Made by a program: the position numbers and the translations under genes
Notes under the pieces: model-generated
Told to the model about the DNA's origin: nothing
Seen by the model: the letters and a program-made list of their open reading frames with translations, nothing else
Databases searched by the model: none
Part shown: piece after piece, positions 35,453 through 44,126 of the stretch
Position numbering within the stretch: position 1 is the stretch's first letter
How the letters are laid out: every line of letters begins with the position of its first letter
Source: Chlamydiota bacterium
GTDB taxonomy: Bacteria > Chlamydiota > Chlamydiia > Chlamydiales > Parachlamydiaceae
Direction of reading: 5' to 3'
Assembly (NCBI GenBank): GCA_013287465.1
Contig: JABDDS010000007.1
Location: 1 to 49,877, forward strand
Length of the DNA stretch: 49,877 bases

Positions 35453-37234
35453 ATGACTAGCGAAATCAAAAATACACCGGGTAAAATTCCAGAAAGCGAA
35501 CATGTATCTGGCGTTCATGCAGAAGAAATAGAAATGGTCGAGCTTGGCAGAGAGGGGCAAGCTCATGATGTGCTCGATGAAGCTGAAAAAGATGGGGGGC
35601 GTACCGGCGCTGCTGGATTCATGATGGGAGCTCCTGTCTTGGAAAGACCGAAAGTGGGAGCCTCTTCAGATAGAGAGATCGACGTGACCAAATTGGCAGC
35701 AAAAGAAAAAGTGGATCCCAAGCGTTTTGACGCTTTTATAAACGCACAGATATCAGAAATTGAAAAGACAGTGGCTCAGCAGGTCGATCCTAGCCGCGAT
35801 CGCACCGATCCAACTTCAGGATTATCTGATGGATTGAAAAAAGTCCTCGCAAATTATAAGGACACTGGAGTGTGGGATCGGACATTAGACCCTGAATTCC
35901 ATAAACTTGTCATCAATGGGAACTTTTTAGATAAATTTAGAGCCGAGGTAGCGGATAAGTTTTCTTTTGATGCAGTCGACCTAGTTGAAAAAAATAGGAT
36001 TTTTGCAGAGGCGGCAAAGTTTTTAATCAATCCCAATGATACTTCTATTCATCCACAAGCGAAAGAAAAATTGCAAAAATGTCATGAGATCGCTAAGGCA
36101 GCTACTGTTGAGCTTCACGGTCTTGACGGAAGCTGGAAGCCTGAACTGAATCCGGTGGCCCCTTTAGGTACCGATCCAGTAGGAGCGCTCATGGCCCGAC
36201 AAGCCTTGGAAGTTGCTAACGAGATGATTCAATCGGCAATTAGAAATACCCCCCCCACTCCAGAAGGAAGACGAGCGCTCTCTATGTTCGACTTACTTGC
36301 TGAGATGACCATTGCGACTTTAGATTGCTTTGCTGCTAACCAAGTTATGCAGACAAAAATGTCTAAGAAATTTACGGAAGTAGCAATGGCTACCATTGCT
36401 TCTAATGTTGCAGAGCAAAAACGTGCTGCTGATGAAGTTCGATCAAGAGAATCATCAAAAAGTGCGTCGAGTTTGTTTAGTAAAATTATGGGGACTATCC
36501 TTAAAGTCGTCGCTGTCGTCGTTGCATTTGCTGTGTTGGGGCCTGGGGCAGGAATTTTTGCGTTGGCAATGGCGGTGGTCTCTACTGTGGGTGAATATAT
36601 GGACCCACCAAGAAACTTTATCTCTGAGGGGGTAACGAAATTTACCGAAGTGCTCAAATCAGCGATCCCTTCCCCCTATGCGGAAACGTTCGCTCTGGTG
36701 ATTGTGTGGGTTGTCTGTGGTATGATCGCTTCCGCCAGTCCTTCAGGCGCACTTAGTCTTTTCTTTGAGTCAGGTGCATTTACCAACTTTTTGGAAGCCT
36801 CTATGGTTGCAGACGGCATGGATCCCGACAAAGCAAAATTTATTGCGCAGACGACAAACATGGCGGTGGGGACGGCTGCACAACTCGCTCATGGAATAAA
36901 AGAAGGGATAGCCGCTGCTAAGGAGAACATCGCAAAATTAACGGCACTCCAGAATAAATTAAAATTGGCTGGATCGGTCATTCAATCGCTTGGGTCTATC
37001 GGTAAATCTGGAGCTGACATTAATACGACAGTGATTGAAATGTTGAACTTAAAGGTTACTGTAGCTGTCGAGAATTTTGTGCTCCTTAATACGGTGTACT
37101 TGGATCTTCTTTCTAACGTTAAATCGAGCTTAATACAAACGATGAAAGTTAATGACGAGATGATGGCAGATGTGGCGAAAGATTTTTCAAATACAGCAAT
37201 GAAGAATAGCAGACTGTTATCTGAACGAGGATAA
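35453..37234 (+). CDS. CopB-like major type III translocator
   Basis: The 593-residue protein has an unstructured polar N-terminus, an alpha-helical middle, and hydrophobic segments at about residues 345-378 (VVAVVVAFAVLGPGAG) and 410-440 (ALVIVWVVCGMIASA). These are the paired membrane helices typical of YopB/IpaB/CopB pore-forming translocators. The C-terminal 130 residues are helical (FVLLNTVYLDLLSNVKS). It lies between two SycD genes. Translocators insert into the host or inclusion membrane at the needle tip. The assignment rests on architecture and context. Confidence 0.75.
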   Translation: MTSEIKNTPGKIPESEHVSGVHAEEIEMVELGREGQAHDVLDEAEKDGGRTGAAGFMMGAPVLERPKVGASSDREIDVTKLAAKEKVDPKRFDAFINAQISEIEKTVAQQVDPSRDRTDPTSGLSDGLKKVLANYKDTGVWDRTLDPEFHKLVINGNFLDKFRAEVADKFSFDAVDLVEKNRIFAEAAKFLINPNDTSIHPQAKEKLQKCHEIAKAATVELHGLDGSWKPELNPVAPLGTDPVGALMARQALEVANEMIQSAIRNTPPTPEGRRALSMFDLLAEMTIATLDCFAANQVMQTKMSKKFTEVAMATIASNVAEQKRAADEVRSRESSKSASSLFSKIMGTILKVVAVVVAFAVLGPGAGIFALAMAVVSTVGEYMDPPRNFISEGVTKFTEVLKSAIPSPYAETFALVIVWVVCGMIASASPSGALSLFFESGAFTNFLEASMVADGMDPDKAKFIAQTTNMAVGTAAQLAHGIKEGIAAAKENIAKLTALQNKLKLAGSVIQSLGSIGKSGADINTTVIEMLNLKVTVAVENFVLLNTVYLDLLSNVKSSLIQTMKVNDEMMADVAKDFSNTAMKNSRLLSERG

Positions 37235-37288
37235 AAATTTAAGGGGCTGCTGTGGTGGCTTCTTAAAATTATAAAAAGGAGAATGGCA

Positions 37289-37846
37289 ATGAGTGAAAAT
37301 GTATTAAAAGGTTTTATCATCGGCAAAGACGCTGTCCGACAAATTATTGAAAAAACAGTGCAAGACCAGGGGGCTTCCTTTTCTAAAAAGAATAAAGAAC
37401 GTTTAAAAGGCGCTCTTGAGGCAGTTTTTGAAGAGGGGAAATCCCCGAAAGAGGCATTAAAAGTCTCAGACGAAGATTCTAATCGCTTGTATATGTATGG
37501 TCGAACATTGTTTGGAGCTGGGAAATATCTAGATGCATGCAAGGTCTTCAATTTATTAGTCAACCTAGAGCCTGCAAATATCCTCTTTTTAAAATCGTTT
37601 GCAGTTTGCCAACACCGCCTAGAATATTACCAAGAGGCGTTCGCTAACTATATCATAGCCTTTTGTCTCGATGAAAGCGATTTAATGCCATTATTTTATG
37701 GATATGATTGCCTCTTTAAGTTAGGCGACCTGCCCTTTGCAGCACATATCCTCAGGGATCTGATCTCTCGCGCTGCCAATCGACCTGAATATGAAAAACT
37801 TAAGAAACAAGCTGTTTTGTTATTAGAATGTATATATAATAAGTAA
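37289..37846 (+). CDS. SycD/LcrH-type translocator chaperone, copy 2
   Basis: The 185-residue product starts at ATG 37289 (AAAAGGAG 7 bases upstream; a nearer in-frame ATG at 37283 is too close). Its TPR region matches the class: RLYMYGRTLFGAGKYLDACK, KSFAVCQHRLEYYQEAF and PLFYGYDCLFKLGDLPFAAH. A distinctive 60-residue N-terminal extension (SENVLKGFIIGKDAVRQII) precedes it. A second chaperone in the same operon suggests one for each translocator. Confidence 0.85.
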   Translation: MSENVLKGFIIGKDAVRQIIEKTVQDQGASFSKKNKERLKGALEAVFEEGKSPKEALKVSDEDSNRLYMYGRTLFGAGKYLDACKVFNLLVNLEPANILFLKSFAVCQHRLEYYQEAFANYIIAFCLDESDLMPLFYGYDCLFKLGDLPFAAHILRDLISRAANRPEYEKLKKQAVLLLECIYNK

Positions 37847-37866
37847 AAATAAATTTAATTGTTTAT

Positions 37867-37903
37867 GTGCTATAACCCAAACTAAAAGCGTAAGCTATAG
37901 CAC
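37867..37903 (+). terminator. intergenic hairpin between chaperone 2 and CopD-like gene
   Basis: GTGCTATA and TATAGCAC form an 8-bp stem with a 21-base loop. No T-run follows, so it may be an attenuator, RNA-stability element or processing site rather than a terminator. The next gene's ribosome-binding site (GGAGG) is 20 bases further on. Confidence 0.35.
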
Positions 37904-37931
37904 CGAATGGTTACGATAATCGGAGGTCTTT

Positions 37932-39452
37932 ATGAACGAAGTAAAAAATAACCCAAGTGTTGGTCCGGAGAGTTCTTATCCTGGAAAAGATATTAATTTA
38001 GATGATGATAATAACGAGGTAGGGATTCCTGTAGAGCCTGGTACCGGAGGACGCATTCTTATTGAAGGATCGTTGGATGAGATACTTCCTCCTGATTTTG
38101 CCAATATGACCGCTCAAGAGATTCTTAAGATTCGCGAACGTACTGCGATGGTTGCTGCTACTTATGGTGACCCATCGAGACCGGAGCTTCCAGATCCTAA
38201 CGTCGTTAATCCCCCTCAGTCAAATGGTTGGTTTCGCAATGAAGCCGCACTGGCAATAAACATGATCACGGCTGATATAAGGAAACTCATCGCAGAAATT
38301 ATAATGTATACCAAAGAGGCATCCATAAAAGGGACGGAGAGGGCTTTTGAAACAGCCAAAGCAACAGCCAAAGAAAAAGAAAAGAAGGCCGAGTTCCAAG
38401 CTAATACGCAATGGGCAGGGGTAGTCTCTTCTGGTTTCAGTATAGGTGCATCTACTGTACAGCTTGTAGGTTCTGGGGTAGGTGCACGTCGGGCAGATAA
38501 CATTAGAAAGAACATAGAGAGACCGGATGGTCCTGCAACTCACACGCCAACTTTAGAGTATGTCAGAGAAGCAGATCCAAATGGTAAGCCTCTCACTCCG
38601 TCTTTTATGAAAGAGGCAGATGGGATAACAAATCAAAAAGATGCAGCAGGTAACCCTATCCCTCGGTATTTTGCGCAGACAGAGCAAGAATTTAATAACG
38701 CGCCTGCTATCAATAAAGATTACAACGGACCTCATCCAAGTGCTAAGATGGTAGATGAATCAGTACTAGTAAACGGTCGTCCGACGATTCTGACGGATCA
38801 ACAAGTAGAAGACATAAAGAATAGGGTAGTAGTTAATCCCCATGCTCGCCTAGAAACTAATGCTGAATATGCAGTAAGATATGCTGGTCTTTCACCAGCT
38901 GAACGAGCTGGTATGGAAGTCCCTACTCCATACAATGCATCTAAGACGCAAGGCGCACCTATTATGGAAGGTGGAAGGATTGCTCAAGATGCGGGCGTTC
39001 CTAGAGTCAAAGAAATAGCGAAAGCGTCTCAGATGCCACCAGAGCACCTCACAAAGGACACTCCTCATAAACTACCGGATTCAGAAAATCCAAGAATGAG
39101 AGCAGAGCAAGAGATGCGTAATAAGAAAATCGATCAGCTTATCGCCAATGAGCAGTCAGCTCAGAGTGTTCAAAGCAATACCACAAGTGTGACTCAGGCT
39201 ATTGGAGGCATAATCAATACTGCTGGTGAGATACACAAGGGAAAAATTGGTGCTGAAGAAGGACAGAAAATTGGTAAGTCAGAGGGGGAACTTGCGGGTT
39301 TGGAGGCTGAAGCTCAGATCGTTAACGCATGGACAGGCCAAGTGGCGCGTCAGCTTAGTGACGCCATCTCTGAATTGACAGAGCTTCAAAGAAAACTGCA
39401 AGAATTCCATAGTGGACAAAGTCAGGCTCACCAGGCAGCTTCAAGGGGTTAA
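37932..39452 (+). CDS. CopD-like minor type III translocator (candidate)
   Basis: The 506-residue product is polar, Pro/Asn-rich and mostly disordered. One moderately hydrophobic stretch (AGVVSSGFSIGASTVQLVGS, about residues 162-182) follows a helical segment (AEIIMYTKEASIKGTER). A C-terminal amphipathic or coiled region (ARQLSDAISELTELQRKLQE) is present. A single weak membrane segment with a C-terminal coiled coil is the YopD/IpaC/CopD plan. Position after the CopB-like gene and its chaperone supports the call; alternatively it is an effector. Confidence 0.6.
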   Translation: MNEVKNNPSVGPESSYPGKDINLDDDNNEVGIPVEPGTGGRILIEGSLDEILPPDFANMTAQEILKIRERTAMVAATYGDPSRPELPDPNVVNPPQSNGWFRNEAALAINMITADIRKLIAEIIMYTKEASIKGTERAFETAKATAKEKEKKAEFQANTQWAGVVSSGFSIGASTVQLVGSGVGARRADNIRKNIERPDGPATHTPTLEYVREADPNGKPLTPSFMKEADGITNQKDAAGNPIPRYFAQTEQEFNNAPAINKDYNGPHPSAKMVDESVLVNGRPTILTDQQVEDIKNRVVVNPHARLETNAEYAVRYAGLSPAERAGMEVPTPYNASKTQGAPIMEGGRIAQDAGVPRVKEIAKASQMPPEHLTKDTPHKLPDSENPRMRAEQEMRNKKIDQLIANEQSAQSVQSNTTSVTQAIGGIINTAGEIHKGKIGAEEGQKIGKSEGELAGLEAEAQIVNAWTGQVARQLSDAISELTELQRKLQEFHSGQSQAHQAASRG

Positions 39453-39458
39453 ACAAAA

Positions 39459-39857
39459 ATGAATAAGAGCTCTCTTGAAACATTGCTTTCGGCTTTAGCC
39501 AAAGAATTGGGATTGAGTGAAGGGGTATTAGCGACGGAGAAACCGGGCTTCTATACCCTTCCTTTAGAAGAGGAGGTGACGATCACCTTCTCTACTATCT
39601 CTAATGGATGTCTTTTGAAATGTGTGGTAGCTCCATATCCAGTAGGGGCAAAGCAAGAGGCCTTTACCATTCAGGTCATGATGGGCAATCTCTTTGGTCA
39701 GGCTACATTGGGGGGCGTATTGGGTTTGACCCCTGATGAGAAATCCGTGACCTTAAGTAGGGTCATCCAAGCTCCTTTCGACTATAAGGAGTTTAGAATC
39801 ATCATCGAAGATTTTCTCAATGTCGTCGATTTCTGGCGCACCAATGCAATTTCGTAG
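39459..39857 (+). CDS. CesT/SycE-type type III chaperone
   Basis: The 132-residue acidic product shows the class I chaperone profile: LETLLSALAKELGL at the N-terminus, strand-rich middle (YTLPLEEEVTITFSTI) and helical C-terminus (YKEFRIIIEDFLNVVDFW). Class I chaperones dimerise and unfold effectors for secretion. In C. trachomatis the CT663 chaperone gene adjoins cdsD, and here the sctD gene heads the divergent arm. It begins 6 bases after the previous stop. Confidence 0.75.
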   Translation: MNKSSLETLLSALAKELGLSEGVLATEKPGFYTLPLEEEVTITFSTISNGCLLKCVVAPYPVGAKQEAFTIQVMMGNLFGQATLGGVLGLTPDEKSVTLSRVIQAPFDYKEFRIIIEDFLNVVDFWRTNAIS

Positions 39858-39904
39858 GGACCGGCGTTGGGGGTTAGGCTTGATATTCTGATTAAAGGCT
39901 GTCG

Positions 39905-40165
39905 CTGATGATTTTTCCTGCGCCCGCTACCGGGGCGCGCATTTATCACGTTGTCATTTCCCCGCTTTCCGCTCGCTGCGCTCGCTTCAAACGGGGCTAA
40001 TCACATTCCTCCCTACCGGGAGGGGGGTAAAGATCCGTGTTTTTATCCCCCTCCCGGTAGGGAGGAATGTGATTAGCCCCGTTTGAAGCGAGCGCAGCGA
40101 GCGGAAAGCGGGGAAAATATGATAAATAAAAGCGCCCTGGTAGCGGGCGCAGGAAAAATCGTCAG
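39905..40165. repeat. 260-bp foldback (palindromic) element
   Basis: The ends CTGATGATTTTTCCTGCG and CGCAGGAAAAATCGTCAG are inverted. The inner arms CCGCTTTCCGCTCGCTGCG and GCTAATCACATTCCTCCC are inverted at about 40048-40110. A mid-loop lies near 40028-40045. Asymmetry between arms at about 39931-39955 shows partial divergence. It carries no gene. A MITE or foldback transposon remnant is most likely; terminator function for the T3S operon is possible. Confidence 0.85.
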
Positions 40166-40187
40166 TGTACAACTTTTATACAGCTTT

Positions 40188-40280
40188 TAATTCCGGCCCA
40201 ATCTAAAGTATTATCTAAAGTATTATCTTGCTTTTTAATTCTGGTTATTATATAACAGGATATAGCGTTTTCATTATTAA
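40188..40280 (+). repeat. 93-bp direct repeat, copy 1 (leader of the 124-residue gene)
   Basis: Runs TAATTCCGGCCCAATCTAAA through CGTTTTCATTATTA and matches 41062-41154 without gaps, with about 10 mismatches. It lies directly upstream of the following gene and so may hold its promoter. Confidence 0.85.
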
Positions 40281-40324
40281 TGAATTATGTGTTTTAAATT
40301 ATTTAAATTAAAAGGAGTTTTATT

Positions 40325-40699
40325 ATGTCAGGACCAGTAAGCAATAGTACATCGTTAGGAAATGCTATGTTTCATTATGTCGCGGAAAAAAGTGTGGCGG
40401 CAACTATTTATGGCCTTCAGGGAATGGTCAGTTCTTTAGAATCTGTTACAAATTTATTGGCTGGGTGTCAGGCGAAACCAGGATGTCCTGAAATGCTGAT
40501 CAAGGACTGCGCTGGGCTTGCGATTGGATTAGCTCTATGCGGTGTATCGGTTGTGTTGCTTGCATCAGCTGCATCTCGTTTTGTTCGAGATCCTGGGCTC
40601 TACCCGTTTTTTGGTTTTATCACTGGTACTGTTGGTCTGGGAATTGTTATTGGCGGCATTCAAAGCTTAGCTGGTCGGTCAGTCACGCAATTTACCTAA
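40325..40699 (+). CDS. small two-helix membrane protein (Inc- or effector-like)
   Basis: The 124-residue product has a helical N-terminus (about 55 residues) and two closely spaced hydrophobic segments (LAIGLALCGVSVVLLASAA, about 62-80, and FFGFITGTVGLGIVIGGI, about 93-112). Closely paired helices with a short loop are the bilobed hydrophobic motif of chlamydial inclusion membrane proteins. No signal peptide is present. AAAGGAG precedes the ATG. Its leader is duplicated downstream (41062-41154). Confidence 0.6.
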   Translation: MSGPVSNSTSLGNAMFHYVAEKSVAATIYGLQGMVSSLESVTNLLAGCQAKPGCPEMLIKDCAGLAIGLALCGVSVVLLASAASRFVRDPGLYPFFGFITGTVGLGIVIGGIQSLAGRSVTQFT

Positions 40700-40803
40700 G
40701 CGATTAACCCCTCTCCAAAGAGGGGAGTCTATGGCACTGAGATCACTGAGAGGGTATGAGAGTTTGAGAAAAATTTGCAAATTGTATAATGCTATTCACG
40801 TTT

Positions 40804-41046
40804 AAGTTTGGCTCTTTACCACGAAGTGGTTAAATAAAGTTAGCCAGGGGTCGCTACCACGAAGTGGTCGCTACCCCTGGACATATAGAATAAAAAATGT
40901 ACCCCGAAGGGGTACTACAAACACATTATTGTAGTACCCCCTTCGGGGTACATCTATATTTTGTGTTTTCCTGGGGTAGCGACCACTTCGTGGTAGCGAC
41001 CCCAGGCTATCTATATTTAACCACTTCGTGGTAAAGAGCCAAGTTT
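40804..41046. repeat. 243-bp nested foldback element
   Basis: Outer arms GTTTAAGTTTGGCTC... and ...GAGCCAAGTTTGAAAT are inverted, with internal repeats of TACCACGAAGTGGT at each end and a central hairpin (about 40900-40954, GTACCCCGAAGGGGTACTAC). This is a palindrome within palindromes. No gene. Confidence 0.85.
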
Positions 41047-41061
41047 GAAATGTCTAACTTC

Positions 41062-41154
41062 TAATTCCGGCTCAATCTAAAGTATTATCTAAAGTGTTAT
41101 CTTGATTTTTAATTCTGGTTGTTATACACTGGGGCATAGCGTTTTCATTATTAT
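41062..41154 (+). repeat. 93-bp direct repeat, copy 2 (orphan leader)
   Basis: Matches 40188-40280 but is followed by no gene, only the 41185-41279 hairpin. It may be the leader of a lost paralogue, or a repeat end. Confidence 0.85.
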
Positions 41155-41184
41155 GGTTCAAAAACAATCCAAAACAGGTAACAG

Positions 41185-41279
41185 TTTCCTTCGTCCCTCC
41201 TCTATGTTCCTCTGTGCCTGTGTTTCAAAAAAAGGTGAAACACAGAGGAACAGAGGAACACAGAGGAGGGACGGAGGAA
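41185..41279. repeat. long inverted repeat of CAGAGGAACA units
   Basis: Arms of about 43 bases (TCGTCCCTCCTCT...CTGTGTTTCA and TGAAACACAG...AGGAGGGACGGAGG) are separated by about 9 bases. It could fold as a hairpin at the 3' end of the hypothetical gene at 41318 (minus strand). The CAGAGG-type purine repeat resembles the sequence style of the 39-bp repeat family. Confidence 0.75.
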
Positions 41280-41317
41280 AAGTGTAACCCTCATTTGAAC
41301 CAGGCCGATTTTTGGGA

Positions 41318-42136
41318 TTATTTCTTTTCTTTTTTTCCGTTGATAGCGTTCCAATAGCTCGTAAATGTAGAGCCATCGGGTGTGTTGACATGAATGCTAT
41401 AGACCGGCACAAAAACTTCTGACGTGCTGCGGATGCTGAAGTCTTCACCGAAGGCAGCTTTAGCGGCTTTGGTGATCTGGCCTGAGGAGTATTTTCCCGA
41501 GATAAGTTGTGAATAGTTATATGGCTTTTTGACGAGCCAATCGGTCATTTTGGTTTCTGGAACGACCAGGATTTTAGGGTCTTGGAAGTGCAGTTGAATA
41601 GAGTTGCCTTTTTGTACGATCAGCTGTTTTGAAAGGGCGCTATCAATCGACTGAGCGAGGATCTCTTTTTCAACATGCAGTTCTTTTTGCAGTTGGTCTA
41701 GTGTTGCAGCTGTCTTTTGTTTTGCAATGGCTTGCATTAGCTTAAAGTCGCCACGCGTGGCGCCGGCATTGATGGCATCTTCGAAACCATGGGTTTTCTC
41801 CCATGTCTCTGTATTGATGACCATCTCCCCATCGACGAGGCTCCATAAGATTATTCCTTCGTGCGATTTTTTATCTGGCGAGAAATATTTCACCTCTAGG
41901 AGCAGGTAGGGATGAAATTTTAACTCTGGCTCCTGAAACGAATGCTGACTGTCGATCAGCAGTTCTTTCCGATGAGTATCCATGATTTGTTCAGGGGTAT
42001 AGCGCGCCTTAAGAGTCATGAACTCTTTGTTCTCTACATACTGTTGCAGCATGTTAGAAAATCCATGAGGACCGTTAAACCACCATGCTCCGGCGAGAAT
42101 AACAGCTATTGAAGATAAAACGACAATTTTGCGCAT
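41318..42136 (-). CDS. conserved-looking envelope-anchored hypothetical protein
   Basis: The 272-residue product has one N-terminal hydrophobic segment (IVVLSSIAVILAGAWWFNG), a signal anchor, then mixed alpha/beta sequence with a helical middle resembling a small winged-helix (ATLDQLQKELHVEKEILAQS). It ends with a basic tail. No family is recognised. It follows rho by 20 bases on the same strand, so it may be cotranscribed. AAGGGAA precedes the start. Confidence 0.55.
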   Translation of the reverse strand: MRKIVVLSSIAVILAGAWWFNGPHGFSNMLQQYVENKEFMTLKARYTPEQIMDTHRKELLIDSQHSFQEPELKFHPYLLLEVKYFSPDKKSHEGIILWSLVDGEMVINTETWEKTHGFEDAINAGATRGDFKLMQAIAKQKTAATLDQLQKELHVEKEILAQSIDSALSKQLIVQKGNSIQLHFQDPKILVVPETKMTDWLVKKPYNYSQLISGKYSSGQITKAAKAAFGEDFSIRSTSEVFVPVYSIHVNTPDGSTFTSYWNAINGKKEKK

Positions 42137-42156
42137 AGGTCATTTCCCTTGGCTAA

Positions 42157-43521
42157 TTATTCCTTCATGGAGAGTAAGAATTCAGCGTTGCTGCTGGTTT
42201 TTTTCAGTCGTCCTAATAGGAGATTCATCGCATCCACCGGTGCTAAATCGGCAACAGCTTGGCGGAGAATGTAAATTTTTTCAAGTTCGCTTGGATGATA
42301 CAGGAGTTCTTCCTTACGTGTTCCACTCTTGATTAAATCGATTGCTGGGTAGACGCGTCTATCGGCCAAACGGCGATCGAGGACGAGTTCCATGTTACCA
42401 GTCCCTTTGAATTCTTCAAAGATCACTTCATCCATGCGGGAACCCGTATCGATCAACGCTGTCGCGATGATCGTTAACGAACCACCCTGCTCGATATTTC
42501 TAGCAGCTCCAAAGAAGCGTTTTGGTTTGTGGAGCGCGTTGGCGTCGATACCACCTGTAAGGATTTTTCCAGAATGAGGTTGGATGGTGTTATAGGCGCG
42601 TGCAAGGCGAGTGAGCGAGTCGAGAAGGATGACGACATCATGCCCATGTTCGACAAGTCTGCGGGCTTTCTCGATCGCCATCTCCGCGACCTGGACGTGT
42701 CTTTCTGGTGGTTCATCGAAAGTCGAAGCGACGACTTCTCCGATGACCACTCTTTGCATGTCGGTAACCTCTTCTGGGCGTTCGTCTATGAGTAGGACGA
42801 TGAGAACGACTTCCGGGTTGTTAGTTGCGATTGAATTCGCAATATTTTGTAGAATAATCGTTTTACCAGTCCTTGGAGGAGCGACGATTAATGCTCGTTG
42901 TCCTTTACCAATTGGAGCTGTCAGATCGAGAACGCGGGTCGAAAGATTCTCTTTTGATGTTTCCATCACCAGGCGTTCACTAGGGTAGAGTGGAGTGAGG
43001 TTTTCAAATAAAATGCGCTCCCGAGCTCTTTCTGGAGGGCAGCCGTTGATTGTGTCGACTTTGAGGAGGGCAAAGTATTTTTCCTTTTCTTTTGGAGAGC
43101 GTATAGAACCGCAGAGGGTATCTCCTTTTTTCAAATCGAAACGACGGATCTGAGCAGGGGAGACGTAGATGTCTTCCGCAGAGGGAAGGTAGTTGTAGTT
43201 TGGAGAGCGCAAGAAGCCGAATCCATCAGGTAAAATTTCAAGGACTCCCTCTCCATATAGCATCTCGTTTGGTTTTTCTGCGATCGCCCGTACGATCTCA
43301 AAGACCATCTGTGATTTTGTTAATGACCCGAGATGTTTCAAACCGATCTTTCTTCCGAATTGGTTGAGTTGGTCGATATTCATCCGTTGGATTTCTGCGA
43401 TTTTAGTGATCTCGTAAGATCCCTCTTGTCCGTTTTCGGCAGCTTCCCGCTCTGTTGGTGCAGGAGTCTCCTCATTATTGTTGTAATGGGATGGATTTGA
43501 AGAAGGGTGATCTGAATTCAT
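42157..43521 (-). CDS. rho: transcription termination factor Rho
   Basis: The 454-residue product is an RNA-dependent ATPase hexamer that ends transcription. A short acidic N-terminus precedes the Rho_N and cold-shock RNA-binding part (about residues 45-150, [14 protein letters not shown]). Walker A is APPRTGKT (214-221) and Walker B is [17 protein letters not shown]. The Q-loop region with [20 protein letters not shown] is present. It is in the same order coaE-rho as in Chlamydia, 8 bases after coaE. Confidence 0.97.
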   Translation of the reverse strand: MNSDHPSSNPSHYNNNEETPAPTEREAAENGQEGSYEITKIAEIQRMNIDQLNQFGRKIGLKHLGSLTKSQMVFEIVRAIAEKPNEMLYGEGVLEILPDGFGFLRSPNYNYLPSAEDIYVSPAQIRRFDLKKGDTLCGSIRSPKEKEKYFALLKVDTINGCPPERARERILFENLTPLYPSERLVMETSKENLSTRVLDLTAPIGKGQRALIVAPPRTGKTIILQNIANSIATNNPEVVLIVLLIDERPEEVTDMQRVVIGEVVASTFDEPPERHVQVAEMAIEKARRLVEHGHDVVILLDSLTRLARAYNTIQPHSGKILTGGIDANALHKPKRFFGAARNIEQGGSLTIIATALIDTGSRMDEVIFEEFKGTGNMELVLDRRLADRRVYPAIDLIKSGTRKEELLYHPSELEKIYILRQAVADLAPVDAMNLLLGRLKKTSSNAEFLLSMKE

Positions 43522-43529
43522 GTATGCAA

Positions 43530-44126
43530 CTACCTCGTTAGTTTATGATAAAGTTTAGTTACTTCATTTTGCATGTCTTTTATTGAGCCTATATTTTCAA
43601 TGATATAATCGGCTTTCCTAGCTTTTTCTTCTGTAGGCAACTGAAGTGCCATCCGTTCATTGTATTCTATTGCACTGAGACCCGTTACGGCTGTAAATCG
43701 CTTGATGCAACTTTGCAAATCGGCTGCGACGGTAATGACAGCATCAAAAAAAGATTCGGCGCCAATTTCAAATAATAGGGGGATTTCAGCGATGAACAGT
43801 TGGGTTTTACCTTGAATTTTTACCTGTTGATAGCTTTTTTCTATCTCATCTAACACAGAAGGATGAACGATTTTTTCTAGCGATCTAAGCAACAGGGGGT
43901 TACTAAATACTTTTTTGGCGATAATGGCTCGGTCTATCTGGCCGTTGACAATGATGTCATCTCCTAGCAATTCGATGACTTGTCGACCAACAAGCGTCTG
44001 TTTAGACAATAGTTGATGAACGATATCATCGGCACTGACGACATAGGCACCTAGGTCTTGAAAGAAACGACAAACCGAGGATTTCCCACATGCTAAGCCA
44101 CCAGTGACGGCTATTTTCTTTAACAT
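43530..44126 (-). CDS. coaE: dephospho-CoA kinase
   Basis: The 198-residue product performs the last step of coenzyme A synthesis. The P-loop is [14 protein letters not shown] at the N-terminus, and the substrate-binding [13 protein letters not shown] and [13 protein letters not shown] segments are typical. The start is ATG 44126, overlapping the polA stop (TAATG). Length is normal for the family. Confidence 0.93.
   Translation of the reverse strand: MLKKIAVTGGLACGKSSVCRFFQDLGAYVVSADDIVHQLLSKQTLVGRQVIELLGDDIIVNGQIDRAIIAKKVFSNPLLLRSLEKIVHPSVLDEIEKSYQQVKIQGKTQLFIAEIPLLFEIGAESFFDAVITVAADLQSCIKRFTAVTGLSAIEYNERMALQLPTEEKARKADYIIENIGSIKDMQNEVTKLYHKLTR

Noticed and set aside
39987-40172. Minus-strand open frame in the foldback
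   Set aside because: Palindromic DNA; the frame is translated repeat, not a gene.
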